Source: Stagnimonas sp. (GTDB taxonomy: Bacteria; Pseudomonadota; Gammaproteobacteria; Nevskiales; Nevskiaceae). Taken from it: a DNA stretch of 64,000 nucleotides. The DNA is taken from assembly GCA_030696045.1 (NCBI GenBank), contig JAUYNO010000051.1, positions 62,001-126,000 of the forward strand, in the 5' to 3' direction. Every line of letters begins with the position of its first letter. Positions within the stretch are counted from its first letter, which is position 1. The position numbers and the translations under genes are program-made. A model generated the notes under the pieces. The model was not told where the DNA came from. It made no database searches and saw nothing but the letters and a program-made list of their open reading frames with translations. Positions 1 through 10,618 of the stretch are shown piece by piece.

Positions 1-315
1 GGCACCCGCCGGAAGATCCACCAGCGCGAAGATGAAGCCGAGATGCCATAACCCGGTCGGCGTAAAGGAATGGTTGACGTAGCACTCGTCGCTCCACTCC
101 GGTGTCAGCGAGAACTGATCCTCGAACCAGCGCACACTGGATTCGACCTCGATGGAGTCGGCCGAGTACTGGCGCAGCTTCGCTTCCGGCCAGACGGTGT
201 GGATGTTGTCGGGCGCGGTAATCACCCGACCGCGCGCCACCGCCTCGTCGAGGAACAGGCCCTTGCCGGCGCCCGGGATGCGCGAGGGCTCGACCCGGTA
301 GCGCGGCAGGATCAT
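1..315 (-). CDS. SET domain-containing protein (partial, C-terminus outside window)
   Basis: The reverse strand reads as an open frame of 105 codons from the ATG at 315 to the window edge. It begins MILPRYRVEPSRIPGAGKG and later has NHSFTPTG, followed by FALVDLPAG. This is the pattern of stand-alone bacterial SET-domain proteins: an early GxG element in the S-adenosylmethionine site, then the NHS motif of the pseudoknot. The family methylates protein lysines, but the bacterial substrates are mostly unknown. The ATG overlaps the hslO stop codon in an ATGA, so the gene is probably translated with hslO as the last known member of the gatCAB-hslO transcript. The C-terminus, including the catalytic tyrosine region, is not in the window. 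Confidence 0.8.
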   Translation of the reverse strand, partial: MILPRYRVEPSRIPGAGKGLFLDEAVARGRVITAPDNIHTVWPEAKLRQYSADSIEVESSVRWFEDQFSLTPEWSDECYVNHSFTPTGLWHLGFIFALVDLPAGA

Positions 316-1187
316 TGCAGGCGGTGCTCGGCAGCCTGGGCCTGGGCGGCGGCGAACAGTTCGCGCACCTCGACTTCGCGGTAGCCATATTCCTTGCCGC
401 AGAACTCACAGGTGACGTCGACACGGCCACGCTCGACCAGCAGGGGCTTCAGCTCGTCCTCGCCCAAGCCCAGCAGCATCGCGGAAATCTGCGCGTGACT
501 GCACTGGCATTGCAGCTGGATCGGTCGCGGCTCGAAGACGCGCACGCGGTCTTCGGCGAACAGGCGGCGCAACAGGACCTCGGCCTCGGTCGCCAGCAGT
601 TCCGGCTCGTGCAGGGTCTGCGCCAGGTGGTAGACGTGCACCCAGTCGTCATCGCTGGAGTTTTCCGGCAGGCGCTGCAGCATCAGCCCGACAAAGCGGT
701 CCGGCGCCGCTCCCAACCGAACCAGGCTGCGCAACTGCTCCGACTGCGCGTAGTAGATCTCCAGGGCCTCGGACAGCGAGTCGCCCAGCACCTCGACCAG
801 GGCCTGGTAGCGCTCACCGCCACTGCGCGGCTCGATCAGGCAGGCCAACGTGCCGCCGCCCATCAGTGCCTGAAAATCACCCTCGGCACCGGGCTCGAAC
901 TTGGCCATGCCGCGTAGCTGCAGGTTCTGGTCGATCTGGGAGACCAGCAGCTTGAGCGGCGCGGCGGCGGCCTGCGCGGAACCCTGGAATTGCAGATTGA
1001 GCCGGGTTTCATTGCGCAGGTCGGCGGCGAGCAGGGGGGTGGCGGCAAGCACATGACCGAGCAGGCGCAACACGTCCGGCGGGTACTGGCGCCAGCCGAG
1101 CAGGTCGGGAATGCCCTCGGTGATCTCGACCGCGAAGCCGCGGACACCCCGATTTTCAATGAGGAACGGCAGCAAACGGTTCGCCAT
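312..1187 (-). CDS. hslO: Redox-regulated chaperone Hsp33
   Basis: A 291-residue cytoplasmic holdase chaperone that is activated by oxidation. The C-terminal zinc switch is visible as C227-Q-C229, 30 residues, then C260-E-F-C263, which is the CxC-x(27-32)-CxxC pattern of Hsp33. The N-terminal part (about residues 1-190) has the family's substrate-binding fold, and the length is normal. The gene begins inside the gatB stop codon (TGATG, 1-base overlap) and ends overlapping the SET-domain gene by 4 bases, so it is translationally coupled on both sides. The identification is secure; the link with gatCAB looks like shared transcription rather than shared function. Confidence 0.96.
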   Translation of the reverse strand: MANRLLPFLIENRGVRGFAVEITEGIPDLLGWRQYPPDVLRLLGHVLAATPLLAADLRNETRLNLQFQGSAQAAAAPLKLLVSQIDQNLQLRGMAKFEPGAEGDFQALMGGGTLACLIEPRSGGERYQALVEVLGDSLSEALEIYYAQSEQLRSLVRLGAAPDRFVGLMLQRLPENSSDDDWVHVYHLAQTLHEPELLATEAEVLLRRLFAEDRVRVFEPRPIQLQCQCSHAQISAMLLGLGEDELKPLLVERGRVDVTCEFCGKEYGYREVEVRELFAAAQAQAAEHRLQ

Positions 1188-2632
1188 CAGCCCGCCAGCA
1201 TTTCCTTCAGCAGACGATTGAGCGCATCCGGATTGGCCTTGCCCTGGGTCGCCTTCATCGCCTGACCGACGAAGAAGCCAAACAGCTTGTCCTTGCCGCC
1301 GCGATAGTCGGCGACCTGCTGCGGGTTGGCGGCGATGATCGCGGCGATGGCAGCGGCAATCGCGCCCTCGTCGGTGATCTGCACCAGGCCCTTGGCCTTG
1401 ATGATGCTGTCGGCGTCGCCCTCGCCCGCCAGCATCGCCTCGAACACGTCCTTGGCGATCTTGCCGCTGATGGTCTTGTCGGCGATGCGCGCGACCAAGC
1501 CCGCCAGCTGGGTGGCGGAAATCGGCGAATCCTCGATGGCCTTGCCGGACTTGTTGAGCGAGGCCAGCAGGTCACCGGTGACCCAGTTGGCGCAGCTCTT
1601 GGCCTCGGCGCCGCTGAGCTTCACCACGGTCTCGTAGTAATCGGCCAGCGCGGTTTCGCTGGTCAGCAGGTTGGCGTCGTAAGGCGACAGGCCGTACTGC
1701 GACTCGAAGCGCGCCTTCTTGGCGGTCGGCAGCTCCGGCATCGACGCACGGATGCGCTCCTTGTCGGCTTCGGTGACCACCACCGGCAGCAGGTCAGGAT
1801 CGGGGAAATAGCGGTAGTCGTTGGCGTTTTCCTTGGAGCGCATCGCCCGCGTCTCGCCGGTATCCGGGTTGAACAGGCGGGTTTCCTGGTGGATCTTGCC
1901 GCCGGCCTCGATCACCTCGATCTGGCGCTCGATTTCGTAATCGATCGCCTGCTGCACATAGCGGAACGAGTTGATGTTCTTGGTCTCGGTGCGGGTGCCG
2001 AAGGGCGCATCCGGGCCGCGCCGCACACTGACGTTGGCATCGCAGCGGAACGAACCTTCCTGCATGTTGCCGTCGCAGACGCCCAGCGCCACCACCAGCT
2101 GGTGCAGCTTCTTCAGATAAGCCACCGCCTCGGCGCTGTTGCGGATGTCGGGCTCGCTGACGATCTCGATCAGCGGCGTGCCGGCGCGGTTGAGGTCGAT
2201 GCCGGTAAAGCCGGGGAAGGCCTCGTGCAGGGATTTGCCGGCGTCTTCTTCCAGGTGCGCGCGGGTGATGCCGATGCGCTTGGCCACGCCGTCGACCTCG
2301 ATGTCGAGATGGCCGTGCTCGACGATGGGCAGCTCGTACTGGCTGATCTGGTAGCCCTTGGGCAGGTCCGGATAGAAGTAGTGCTTGCGCGCGAACACGC
2401 AGGTTTCGGCGATCTTGGCGTCCACCGACAGGCCGAACTTGACGGCATAAGTCACCGCCTCACGGTTCAGCACCGGCAGCACGCCGGGCAGCCCCAGGGT
2501 CACGCCATCGGCCTGGGTGTTGGGCGCGGCACCGTAGGTGGTCGAGGCACCCGAGAAAATCTTGGTCTTGGTGAGGAGCTGGCAGTGGACTTCCAGTCCG
2601 ATCACGGCTTCCCAACCGGCAGGAATGCTCAT
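1187..2632 (-). CDS. gatB: Aspartyl/glutamyl-tRNA(Asn/Gln) amidotransferase subunit B
   Basis: A 481-residue subunit of GatCAB, which turns Asp-tRNA(Asn) or Glu-tRNA(Gln) into the amidated form using ammonia supplied by GatA. GatB binds the tRNA and catalyses the ATP-dependent activation. The N-terminus ([20 protein letters not shown]), the [15 protein letters not shown] segment and the C-terminal YqeY-like tail are all typical. It starts 3 bases after gatA stops and overlaps hslO. A complete gatCAB suggests the organism makes at least one of these two aminoacyl-tRNAs indirectly; which one depends on asnRS and glnRS genes outside this window. Confidence 0.98.
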   Translation of the reverse strand: MSIPAGWEAVIGLEVHCQLLTKTKIFSGASTTYGAAPNTQADGVTLGLPGVLPVLNREAVTYAVKFGLSVDAKIAETCVFARKHYFYPDLPKGYQISQYELPIVEHGHLDIEVDGVAKRIGITRAHLEEDAGKSLHEAFPGFTGIDLNRAGTPLIEIVSEPDIRNSAEAVAYLKKLHQLVVALGVCDGNMQEGSFRCDANVSVRRGPDAPFGTRTETKNINSFRYVQQAIDYEIERQIEVIEAGGKIHQETRLFNPDTGETRAMRSKENANDYRYFPDPDLLPVVVTEADKERIRASMPELPTAKKARFESQYGLSPYDANLLTSETALADYYETVVKLSGAEAKSCANWVTGDLLASLNKSGKAIEDSPISATQLAGLVARIADKTISGKIAKDVFEAMLAGEGDADSIIKAKGLVQITDEGAIAAAIAAIIAANPQQVADYRGGKDKLFGFFVGQAMKATQGKANPDALNRLLKEMLAG

Positions 2633-2635
2633 GGC

Positions 2636-4090
2636 TTAAAACCCCTTCGGCGTGGCGCGGTGGAAGTCCGTCGCCAACTGATATTGATGCGCGACCTGGA
2701 GCAGACGCCCCTCGTCGAAGTAGTTGCCCATCAGCTGGAAGCCGACCGGCAGGCCCTCGCTGAAGCCGCAGGGCAGGCTCATGGCCGGGATGCCCGCGAG
2801 ATTGGCGGCAATGGTATAGATGTCGTTGAGGTACATCGCCACCGGGTCGTCGGACTTGTCGCCGAACTTGAAGGCGACATCGGTGGTGGTCGGCGCGAGG
2901 ATGACATCCACCGTTTCGTAGGCGCGCTTGAAGTCCTCGTAGATCAGCTTCCTCACCTTCTGCGCCTGCAGGTAGTAGGCGTCGTAATAGCCGTGGCTGA
3001 GCACATAGGTGCCGATCATGATGCGGCGCTGCACCTCGGCGCCAAAACCTTCACCACGGCTCTTCTTGTACAGCTCTTCCAGCGTCCTGGCTTCGGCGCT
3101 GCGATGGCCGTAACGCACGCCATCGAAGCGCGCGAGGTTGCTGCTGGCCTCGGCCGGGGCAACCACGTAGTAGGTCGGCACCGACAGCGGCGCGTTGGGC
3201 AGGCTGATCTCGCGGACCTCGGCACCGAGCGCCTTGAACTGGGCGATGGCAGCCTCGACGCAGGCACGCACGCCGGGCGACATGCCCTCGGCGAAGTATT
3301 CCTTCGGCAGGCCGATCTTCAGCCCCTTGATCGAGGCTCCGAGGCCGGCGACCAGGTCATCGACCGGCCGCTCGATGCTGGTCGAGTCGAGCGGATCGAA
3401 GCCGGACATGGCCTGCAGCACCAGGGCGGCGTCCTCGGTGGAGCGGGCGACCACGCCGGCCTGATCCAGGCTGGAGGCGAAAGCGATCATGCCGAAGCGC
3501 GACACCCGGCCGTAGGTCGGCTTGATGCCGGTGAGGTTGGTGAAGGCGGCAGGCTGGCGGATCGAGCCGCCGGTATCGGTGGCGGTGGCAATCGGCGCCA
3601 GGCCGGCGGCGACGCAGGCGACCGAGCCACCCGAGGAACCGCCGGGCACGCGGCCCAGGTCCCAGGGGTTCTTCACCGGGCCGTACCAGCTGGTCTCATT
3701 CGACGAGCCCATGGCGAACTCGTCCATGTTCAGCTTGCCGAGCATCACCATGCCCGCCTCCGCGTGCAGCTTGCGGACGATGGTGGCGTCGTAGGGCGAG
3801 ATGAACTTGTCCAGCATCTTCGAACCGCAGGCGGTGCGCACGCCCTCGGTGCAGAAAATATCCTTCTGCGCCAGCGGGATACCAGTCAGGGGGGCGCCGT
3901 CTCCCTGCGCCAGCCGGGCGTCGGCCGCATCGGCCTGGGCCAGCGCGATCTCCGGCGTGACCGTGACGAAGCTGTTGAGGGCGCCATCGCGCTCGGCGAT
4001 ACGGGCCAGATAGTGCTGGGTCAACTCGCGCGAAGAAAACTTCTTCGCCGCCAGGCCCGCGCTGAGTTCTTTGAGTGACAGGGTGTGCAT
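2636..4090 (-). CDS. gatA: Aspartyl/glutamyl-tRNA(Asn/Gln) amidotransferase subunit A
   Basis: The glutaminase subunit of GatCAB, an amidase-signature protein of 484 residues when started at the ATG at 4090 ([13 protein letters not shown]). A GTG 9 bases upstream is possible but less likely. The Ser-cisSer-Lys catalytic set is visible: the lysine in PLAQKDIFC, the Gly/Ser-rich [15 protein letters not shown] stretch and the nucleophile region [11 protein letters not shown]. GatA releases ammonia from glutamine and channels it to GatB. The gene is separated from gatC by an unusual 106-base purine/pyrimidine-asymmetric spacer, whereas the rest of the operon is packed tightly. Confidence 0.97.
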   Translation of the reverse strand: MHTLSLKELSAGLAAKKFSSRELTQHYLARIAERDGALNSFVTVTPEIALAQADAADARLAQGDGAPLTGIPLAQKDIFCTEGVRTACGSKMLDKFISPYDATIVRKLHAEAGMVMLGKLNMDEFAMGSSNETSWYGPVKNPWDLGRVPGGSSGGSVACVAAGLAPIATATDTGGSIRQPAAFTNLTGIKPTYGRVSRFGMIAFASSLDQAGVVARSTEDAALVLQAMSGFDPLDSTSIERPVDDLVAGLGASIKGLKIGLPKEYFAEGMSPGVRACVEAAIAQFKALGAEVREISLPNAPLSVPTYYVVAPAEASSNLARFDGVRYGHRSAEARTLEELYKKSRGEGFGAEVQRRIMIGTYVLSHGYYDAYYLQAQKVRKLIYEDFKRAYETVDVILAPTTTDVAFKFGDKSDDPVAMYLNDIYTIAANLAGIPAMSLPCGFSEGLPVGFQLMGNYFDEGRLLQVAHQYQLATDFHRATPKGF

Positions 4091-4196
4091 TGGGGTCACA
4101 CGGGAGATGAGAGATGGGAGATGAGAGACGGAACCGGAGATGGGCGACGGGGGCTAGCTGGCCTCGTCTCCCGTCTCCCGTCTACCGCTTCCCGTC
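4091..4196. repeat. Strand-asymmetric inverted repeat in gatC-gatA spacer
   Basis: On the plus strand the first part is purine-rich, with GAGATG-like units (gggagatgagagatggga...). The second part is pyrimidine-rich (tcgtctcccgtctcccgtct). The two halves can pair across a centre near 4155, so the gatC-gatA mRNA would carry a long imperfect hairpin just before the gatA start. The repeat units suggest slippage or a small insertion element. Nothing codes here. Confidence 0.7.
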
Positions 4197-4484
4197 CTAC
4201 TCGATAACCTTCGGGACCAGGAACAGACCGTCTTCCACGGCCGGCGCATGGGCCTGGTAGGTCTCGCGCCGATTGGTTTCGGTGACGACGTCGGGCCGCA
4301 GCCGCTGGGTCAGGCCCAGGGGGTGGGCCATCGGCGTCACCCCCTCGGTCTTGGCGGCGGTCAGCTGGTCGACCATCGCCAGGATGTTGGAAAGCTGCTG
4401 GGCATAGGCGGAAACCTTGTCGGGCTGGAGTTCCAGCCGGGCCAGGTGGGCGACCTGCTGCACTTGTTCGGGGGTGAGGCTCAT
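4197..4484 (-). CDS. gatC: Aspartyl/glutamyl-tRNA(Asn/Gln) amidotransferase subunit C
   Basis: The 95-residue small subunit that wraps around GatA and GatB and stabilises the complex. The N-terminal helix region (TPEQVQQVAHLARLEL) and the conserved C-terminal stretch (LRPDVVTETNRRETYQAHAP then GLFLVPKVIE) are diagnostic. It is the first gene of the minus-strand operon and is divergent from mreB across a 158-base intergenic region that should hold both promoters. Confidence 0.96.
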   Translation of the reverse strand: MSLTPEQVQQVAHLARLELQPDKVSAYAQQLSNILAMVDQLTAAKTEGVTPMAHPLGLTQRLRPDVVTETNRRETYQAHAPAVEDGLFLVPKVIE

Positions 4485-5683
<1,199 letters not shown>

Positions 5684-5763
5684 TCGACCCGCCCGGTGAG
5701 CGCGCGTTCGTTCCTACGTTCGCAGGACTTTCCCGCTGCCGGGTTGATGGATAGCCGCCGCTA

Positions 5764-6672
5764 ATGGCCCGCTCCCACCGCGCCGCCCGCCCCCTGTTCC
5801 CGCGTGGACCGGGGCTGGGTTTTCGCACCGCGCTGCTGCTGATGCTCTCGTTCGGCCTCTGGTTCGCCGACCAGCGCGATCCCCGGCTGCTGGTGCAGGC
5901 GCGCAGCGGCATCCAGTGGGTGCTGCAGCCGGTGCAATGGCTGGCCGCCGTGCCGCAGGGCGTTTCCAGCGCCACCGAGGGCGTGCGTTCGCATCAATCG
6001 CTGCTGGCCGAAAACCGCCAGCTCAGGGAAGAACAGCTCAAGCAGCAGGCGCGCCTGCTGAAGTTCGCGGCGCTGGAAGCCGAGAACCGCCGCATCCGCC
6101 AGCTGCTGGCCTCGTCCTCGGCCCTGGAAGAACGGGTGCTGATCGCCGAGATCGTCGCCACCAGCCAGGACCCCTACCGCCACCAGATCACCCTCAACAA
6201 GGGCGAGAAGGACGGCGTCTACATCGGCCAGGCCCTGGTCGATGCCTATGGCGTCATGGGCCAGGTGATCCGGGTCTATCCGAGTGCGGCCACCGCCATG
6301 CTGATCACCGACCCCGGCCACGGCATTCCGGTCGAGATCAACCGCACCGGCCTGCAGACCATCGCCCGTGGTGGTGGCGATGGCCGGGTGCTGAGCCTGC
6401 CCTTCCTGCCCGGCAATGCCGATGTGAAGGTCGGCGACCTGCTGGTGTCGTCGGCGCTCGGCGGCCGCTTTCCCGGTGGCTACCCGGTCGGCGAGGTGTT
6501 CGACGTGCGCCGGACCACCGGCGAGCACTTCATGCAGGCCAGCGCCTATCCGGCAGCGCGCCTGGATCAGGGCCGGCAGGCCTTGCTGGTCTGGAGCGAT
6601 CACTCGCTGCCGACCACCGAGCCGGGCGAAGAAGCCAGTCCGCCGCCAGCCGTGTCCGGGGCCAAGCCATGA
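5764..6672 (+). CDS. mreC: Rod shape-determining protein MreC
   Basis: A 302-residue bitopic inner-membrane protein. After a basic cytoplasmic N-terminus there is one membrane helix (about residues 20-40). A coiled coil follows (about 65-110, rich in Gln, Glu and Leu), then the periplasmic beta domains (GEKDGVYIGQALVDAYGVMGQV). MreC joins MreB and MreD to PBP2 and activates it. The last bases overlap mreD (ATGA). A short Pro/Glu-rich tail ends the protein. Confidence 0.96.
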   Translation: MARSHRAARPLFPRGPGLGFRTALLLMLSFGLWFADQRDPRLLVQARSGIQWVLQPVQWLAAVPQGVSSATEGVRSHQSLLAENRQLREEQLKQQARLLKFAALEAENRRIRQLLASSSALEERVLIAEIVATSQDPYRHQITLNKGEKDGVYIGQALVDAYGVMGQVIRVYPSAATAMLITDPGHGIPVEINRTGLQTIARGGGDGRVLSLPFLPGNADVKVGDLLVSSALGGRFPGGYPVGEVFDVRRTTGEHFMQASAYPAARLDQGRQALLVWSDHSLPTTEPGEEASPPPAVSGAKP

Positions 6673-7151
6673 GCAATGCCTACACCCGGGGCCTGTTCGC
6701 GCTCAGCCTGCTGGTCGCCTTCACCCTGCAGATCATCGCGCTGCCCGACGCCGTCAGCGCCATGCGGCCGATGTGGGTGGTGGTGCTGATCGGCTACTGG
6801 TCCTTCTACGGCCCCAATCTGCCGATGACCCTGATCGCCTTCCTGACCGGCCTGGCCTGCGACGTGCTCTACAACACGCCGCTGGGGCAGCACGGTCTGG
6901 GGCTGCTGCTGGTGGCCTATGCGCTCACCCGCCTGCGCAGCAACCTGGGTCTGTTCCCGCTCTGGCAGCAGACCCTGGCACTGATGCCGGCCTGGTTCCT
7001 GTACGCCCTGCTGCAGTTCTGGCTGGACGGCATGGCGCGCCACGCCGCTGAGGCCTCGCTGCGCTTCCTGCCGGTGATTCCCACCATCTTCTGCTGGCCG
7101 CTGCTGTGCTCGGCGCTCGATGCCCTGCGCGGCCCCGGCGGCCGGGTTTGA
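6669..7151 (+). CDS. mreD: Rod shape-determining protein MreD
   Basis: A small polytopic inner-membrane protein (160 residues, about five hydrophobic segments) of the elongasome. It starts in the ATGA overlap with mreC. The segment LIAFLTGLACDVLYNTPLGQHGL is the family's conserved loop, including the Asp after the second helix. Its stop codon lies 2 bases before the first copy of the palindromic intergenic element. Confidence 0.93.
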   Translation: MSNAYTRGLFALSLLVAFTLQIIALPDAVSAMRPMWVVVLIGYWSFYGPNLPMTLIAFLTGLACDVLYNTPLGQHGLGLLLVAYALTRLRSNLGLFPLWQQTLALMPAWFLYALLQFWLDGMARHAAEASLRFLPVIPTIFCWPLLCSALDALRGPGGRV

Positions 7152-7153
7152 GC

Positions 7154-7290
7154 GCTTGTGAATAAATCTACTGCGCTGCCCATCCGCGTTGTCATGCGGT
7201 GCTCGCAATCCTCACGCACTTCAGTGCGCTGCGGTTGCTGCGCTCCTATTCCTAGCGGCTGGGCATGCTCGCTACGATTTCTTCACAAGC
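7154..7290. mobile_element. MITE-like palindromic element, copy 1
   Basis: A 137 bp element with terminal inverted repeats gcttgtgaa (7154-7162) and ttcacaagc (7282-7290). Each arm continues as an imperfect inverted repeat, and the centre holds the hairpin cgcac-ttca-gtgcg (near 7213-7226), so the whole element can fold as one long hairpin. Copy 2 at 13721-13861 shares the ends and most of the interior. There is no coding capacity, so mobility would need a transposase in trans. It sits between mreD and mrdA, 23 bases before the mrdA start. Confidence 0.85.
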
Positions 7291-7313
7291 TCTGACTCAG
7301 GGCGCCGCGCCGC

Positions 7314-9488
7314 ATGAACAGCTACGACGCGCTCAAGGATCTCTACGAGGAAAAGCGCAATTTCTCCGGCCGCATCCTGGTCGCCGGCGTCCTCCTGATC
7401 CTGATGGTCTTGCTGCTGCTGGCGCGGCTCGCCGACCTGCAGGTGCTGCAGCACGACTACTTCAGCACCCGCGCCAACGACAACCGCATGCGGGTGGTGC
7501 CGATGCCGCCGGTGCGCGGCCTGATCTACGACCGCAACGGCACCCTGCTGGCGCAGAACCGGCCCTCATTCAACCTGGAAGTCACCCGCGAGCAGGTCGA
7601 GGACATGGACGCCCTGCTGGAGCAGCTGACGCCGGTGATGGGCCTTACCCCGGGCGACATCGCCCGTTTCAAAGACCGGGTGCGCAAGACGCCGCGCTAC
7701 CGTGGCGTGCCGCTGCGCACCAACCTCAATCCCGAGGAGGTCGCGCGGTTCGAGATCAACCGCTACAACTTCAAGGGCGTCGACATCACCGCCGGCCTCT
7801 CGCGCACCTATGCCATGGGTCCCTCGGCCAGCCATGTGATGGGCTATGTCGGCGGCATCTCGGAAGCCGACTACGCCAAGCTCGACGAGCGCCTGTACCA
7901 AGGCATCAACCAGATCGGCAAGCTCGGCATCGAGCGCAGCCACGAGGACGAGCTGCGCGGCACCCCGGGCGCCCGCATCGTCGAGGCCAATGCCTCCGGC
8001 CGGCCACTGCGTGAGCTGGAGCAACGCCCGGGCGCACCCGGGCGCAACCTCTATCTGTCGCTCGACGCCAAGCTGCAGAACATCGCCGAACTGGCGCTGG
8101 GCGAGCTCGATGGCGCGGTGGCGGCGATCGACCCCCAGACCGGCGAGGTGCTGGCCCTGGTATCGAAACCCGGCTTCGATCCGCACCCCTTCGTCGAAGG
8201 CATCAGCACCAAGAACTACCGGGCGCTGCAGAGCGACCCCAGCCGGCCGCTGTACAACCGCGCGCTGCAGGGTACCTACCCGCCCGGCTCCACCATCAAG
8301 CCGTTCATGACCTTCGCCGGCCTGTTCCACGGCGAAACCTCGAACGAACAGCACGTCAACTGCTCCGGCACCTACTACCTGCCCAATTCCAGCCGCAAGT
8401 TCCGCTGCCACAAGCGCACCGGCCACGGCACCCTCGACATGGGCTGGGCGCTGGCCAAGAGCTGCGACATCTTCTACTACCAGCTGGCGACCAATCTGGG
8501 CATCGACCGCATCAGCGAGGTCATGGGCCAGTTCGGCTTCGGCAAGCCGACCGGCATCGACATCCCGCACGAGCGCAGCGGCCTATCGCCCTCGCGCGAG
8601 TGGAAGCGGCGGGTGCGCAAGGAACCCTGGTTCCCGGGCGAGACGCTCAACATCGGCATCGGTCAGGGCTACTGGCAGGTGACTCCGCTGCAACTGGCGC
8701 AGGCCACGGCCCGGCTGGCGATGCGCGGCGGCGGCTTCGAACCGCATCTGGTGCACGCGATCGAGGACCCCCTGACCGGCACCGTCACCGGCGTCACGCC
8801 CAAGGCCCTGCCGCCGATGCTGGAAAGCGAGCCGCACGAATACGACGACGTCATCACGGCGATGGAGCTGGTCACCCACACGCCCGGCGGCACCGCCTAC
8901 CGGATCGGCCGCGATTCGCCCTACCGCATCGCCGGCAAGACCGGCACCGCCCAGGTGGCCGGCCTGTCGCAGGCAGAGGAAGACGCGCCGGAGCTGAGCG
9001 CCACCCCCAAGCATCTGCGCGACCACGCCTGGTTCCTCGCTTTCGCACCCACCGACAAGCCGCGCATCGCCATTGCCGTGCTGGTCGAACATGCCGGCCA
9101 TGGCGGCAGCGTGGCCGCGCCGGTGGCGCGCCAGGTCATGGACCAGTACCTGCTCGGGCGTGTGCAGTTCGCGACCGCGACCCTGGCCGCGACCGCTGCG
9201 CCGGCAGCCAATGCCAGCGCCGATCCCGGCGCCGCCGCTGGCGAGTTCGACGGCTTCGTCACCGCCAGCGAGCGGCCGGCCCCACCGCCGCTGCCGGCAG
9301 TGCCAACCCTCACCATTCCGGCGCAGAAGCCGCCCGGCGCCAGCACCGAGAACCCGGCCGACGCGGTCGAAGTGGACGACGCCGAGGCCGCCTTTGAAAA
9401 ACCACCCGCAGCCCCGGCTCCGGTCAATGACGCCGCCGACGCCCCGCCACCGGAGGGCGAGCTCAACCCGCCCAAGCCTCAGCCATGA
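7314..9488 (+). CDS. mrdA: Penicillin-binding protein 2, peptidoglycan transpeptidase
   Basis: Class B PBP of the elongasome, 724 residues. The order is an N-terminal membrane helix (about 20-42), a pedestal domain (NRPSFNLEVTREQV) and the transpeptidase domain. The active-site motifs are S326-T-I-K (in YPPGSTIKPF), SCD in KSCDIFYYQLA, and KTG in AGKTGTAQ. The enzyme cross-links peptidoglycan together with the RodA glycosyltransferase. After about residue 610 it carries an Ala/Pro/Glu-rich low-complexity tail of roughly 110 residues, longer than in E. coli PBP2 (633 aa). It overlaps rodA by 4 bases. Confidence 0.97.
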   Translation: MNSYDALKDLYEEKRNFSGRILVAGVLLILMVLLLLARLADLQVLQHDYFSTRANDNRMRVVPMPPVRGLIYDRNGTLLAQNRPSFNLEVTREQVEDMDALLEQLTPVMGLTPGDIARFKDRVRKTPRYRGVPLRTNLNPEEVARFEINRYNFKGVDITAGLSRTYAMGPSASHVMGYVGGISEADYAKLDERLYQGINQIGKLGIERSHEDELRGTPGARIVEANASGRPLRELEQRPGAPGRNLYLSLDAKLQNIAELALGELDGAVAAIDPQTGEVLALVSKPGFDPHPFVEGISTKNYRALQSDPSRPLYNRALQGTYPPGSTIKPFMTFAGLFHGETSNEQHVNCSGTYYLPNSSRKFRCHKRTGHGTLDMGWALAKSCDIFYYQLATNLGIDRISEVMGQFGFGKPTGIDIPHERSGLSPSREWKRRVRKEPWFPGETLNIGIGQGYWQVTPLQLAQATARLAMRGGGFEPHLVHAIEDPLTGTVTGVTPKALPPMLESEPHEYDDVITAMELVTHTPGGTAYRIGRDSPYRIAGKTGTAQVAGLSQAEEDAPELSATPKHLRDHAWFLAFAPTDKPRIAIAVLVEHAGHGGSVAAPVARQVMDQYLLGRVQFATATLAATAAPAANASADPGAAAGEFDGFVTASERPAPPPLPAVPTLTIPAQKPPGASTENPADAVEVDDAEAAFEKPPAAPAPVNDAADAPPPEGELNPPKPQP

Positions 9489-10618
9489 ACACCGGCACCG
9501 CCCTGACGCCGACGCCGCGCAGCCCGACCACCTGGGGTGAGCGGCTGCAGCGCCTGCACATTGATCTCTGGCTGCTGACCCTGCTGCTGGCGATCGCCTG
9601 CATCGGCCTGATCACGCTGTACTCGGCGTCCGGCCACTCCCTGTCGGCGATCTTCGCCCAGGCGCAGCGCCTGTTGCTGGGGCTGGCGGTGATGGCGGCC
9701 CTGGCCCAGGTGCCGCCCGACTATTACCGCGCCGCCGCTCCCTGGTTCTACGGCGTCGCGGTCCTGCTGCTGATGCTGGTGCTGCTGCTCGGCGACCACG
9801 CCAAGGGCGCGCAGCGCTGGCTGGATCTGGGGGTGATCCGGTTCCAGCCCTCGGAGATGATGAAGCTGGGCATGCCGATGATGGTCGCGGCCTGGCTGCA
9901 TGGCCGGGCGCTGCCGCCGACCTGGAAGGTGGTGCTGATAACCCTGGCGATCATCGGGGTGCCGGCGGTGCTGGTGATGATGCAGCCCGACCTCGGCACC
10001 GCCCTGCTGATCATTTCCGCCGGCGCCTTCGGGCTATATCTCGGCGGTCTGTCCTGGCGCTGGATCCTGGGCGCGCTCGCGGCGGCCGCCGCCGCCGCGC
10101 CCCTGCTGTGGTTCCGGCTGCACGAATACCAGCGGCAGCGGGTGCTGACCTTCCTGGACCCGGAGCGCGATCCGCTCGGCACCGGCTACCACATCACCCA
10201 GAGCAAGATCGCCATCGGCTCCGGCGGCGTGTTCGGCAAGGGCTGGCTGCACGGCACCCAGGCCAAGCTCGACTTCCTGCCGGAGTCGCACACCGACTTC
10301 ATCTTCGCGGTCTACTCCGAGGAGATGGGGATGATGGGCGTGATCCTGCTACTGGGCCTCTACACCATGGTGGTCGGGCGGGGGCTGTTCATCGCCCTGC
10401 GCGGGCACGACAGCTTCCAGCGCCTGCTGGCCGGTTCGCTGGCGCTGACCTTCTTCATCTATGTCTTCATCAACATGGGCATGGTCATGGGGCTGATGCC
10501 GGTGGTCGGCGTGCCGCTGCCCCTGCTGTCCTATGGCGGCACCTCGGCCGTCACGCTGCTGGCCGGCTTCGGTATGCTGATGTCCATACATACCCATAGA
10601 AAGCTGCTGACCTCGTGA
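9485..10618 (+). CDS. rodA: Peptidoglycan glycosyltransferase RodA (SEDS family)
   Basis: A 377-residue polytopic inner-membrane enzyme that polymerises lipid II and works with PBP2. SEDS hallmarks are visible: the conserved Trp-Asp element (RWLDLGVIRFQPSEMMKLGM), the PDLGTALLI segment, the long periplasmic loop with GTQAKLDFLPESHTDFIFAV, and GVPLPLLSYGGTS near the C-terminus. It starts in the mrdA stop overlap (ATGA) and ends in a GTGA overlap with mltB. Confidence 0.97.
   Translation: MNTGTALTPTPRSPTTWGERLQRLHIDLWLLTLLLAIACIGLITLYSASGHSLSAIFAQAQRLLLGLAVMAALAQVPPDYYRAAAPWFYGVAVLLLMLVLLLGDHAKGAQRWLDLGVIRFQPSEMMKLGMPMMVAAWLHGRALPPTWKVVLITLAIIGVPAVLVMMQPDLGTALLIISAGAFGLYLGGLSWRWILGALAAAAAAAPLLWFRLHEYQRQRVLTFLDPERDPLGTGYHITQSKIAIGSGGVFGKGWLHGTQAKLDFLPESHTDFIFAVYSEEMGMMGVILLLGLYTMVVGRGLFIALRGHDSFQRLLAGSLALTFFIYVFINMGMVMGLMPVVGVPLPLLSYGGTSAVTLLAGFGMLMSIHTHRKLLTS

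Noticed and set aside
1889-4078. 729-codon open frame antisense to gatB and gatA
   Set aside because: It mirrors the codon pattern of two certain genes; the translation is rich in His, Arg, Gly and Gln with no recognisable domain. Such shadows are expected at this GC content.
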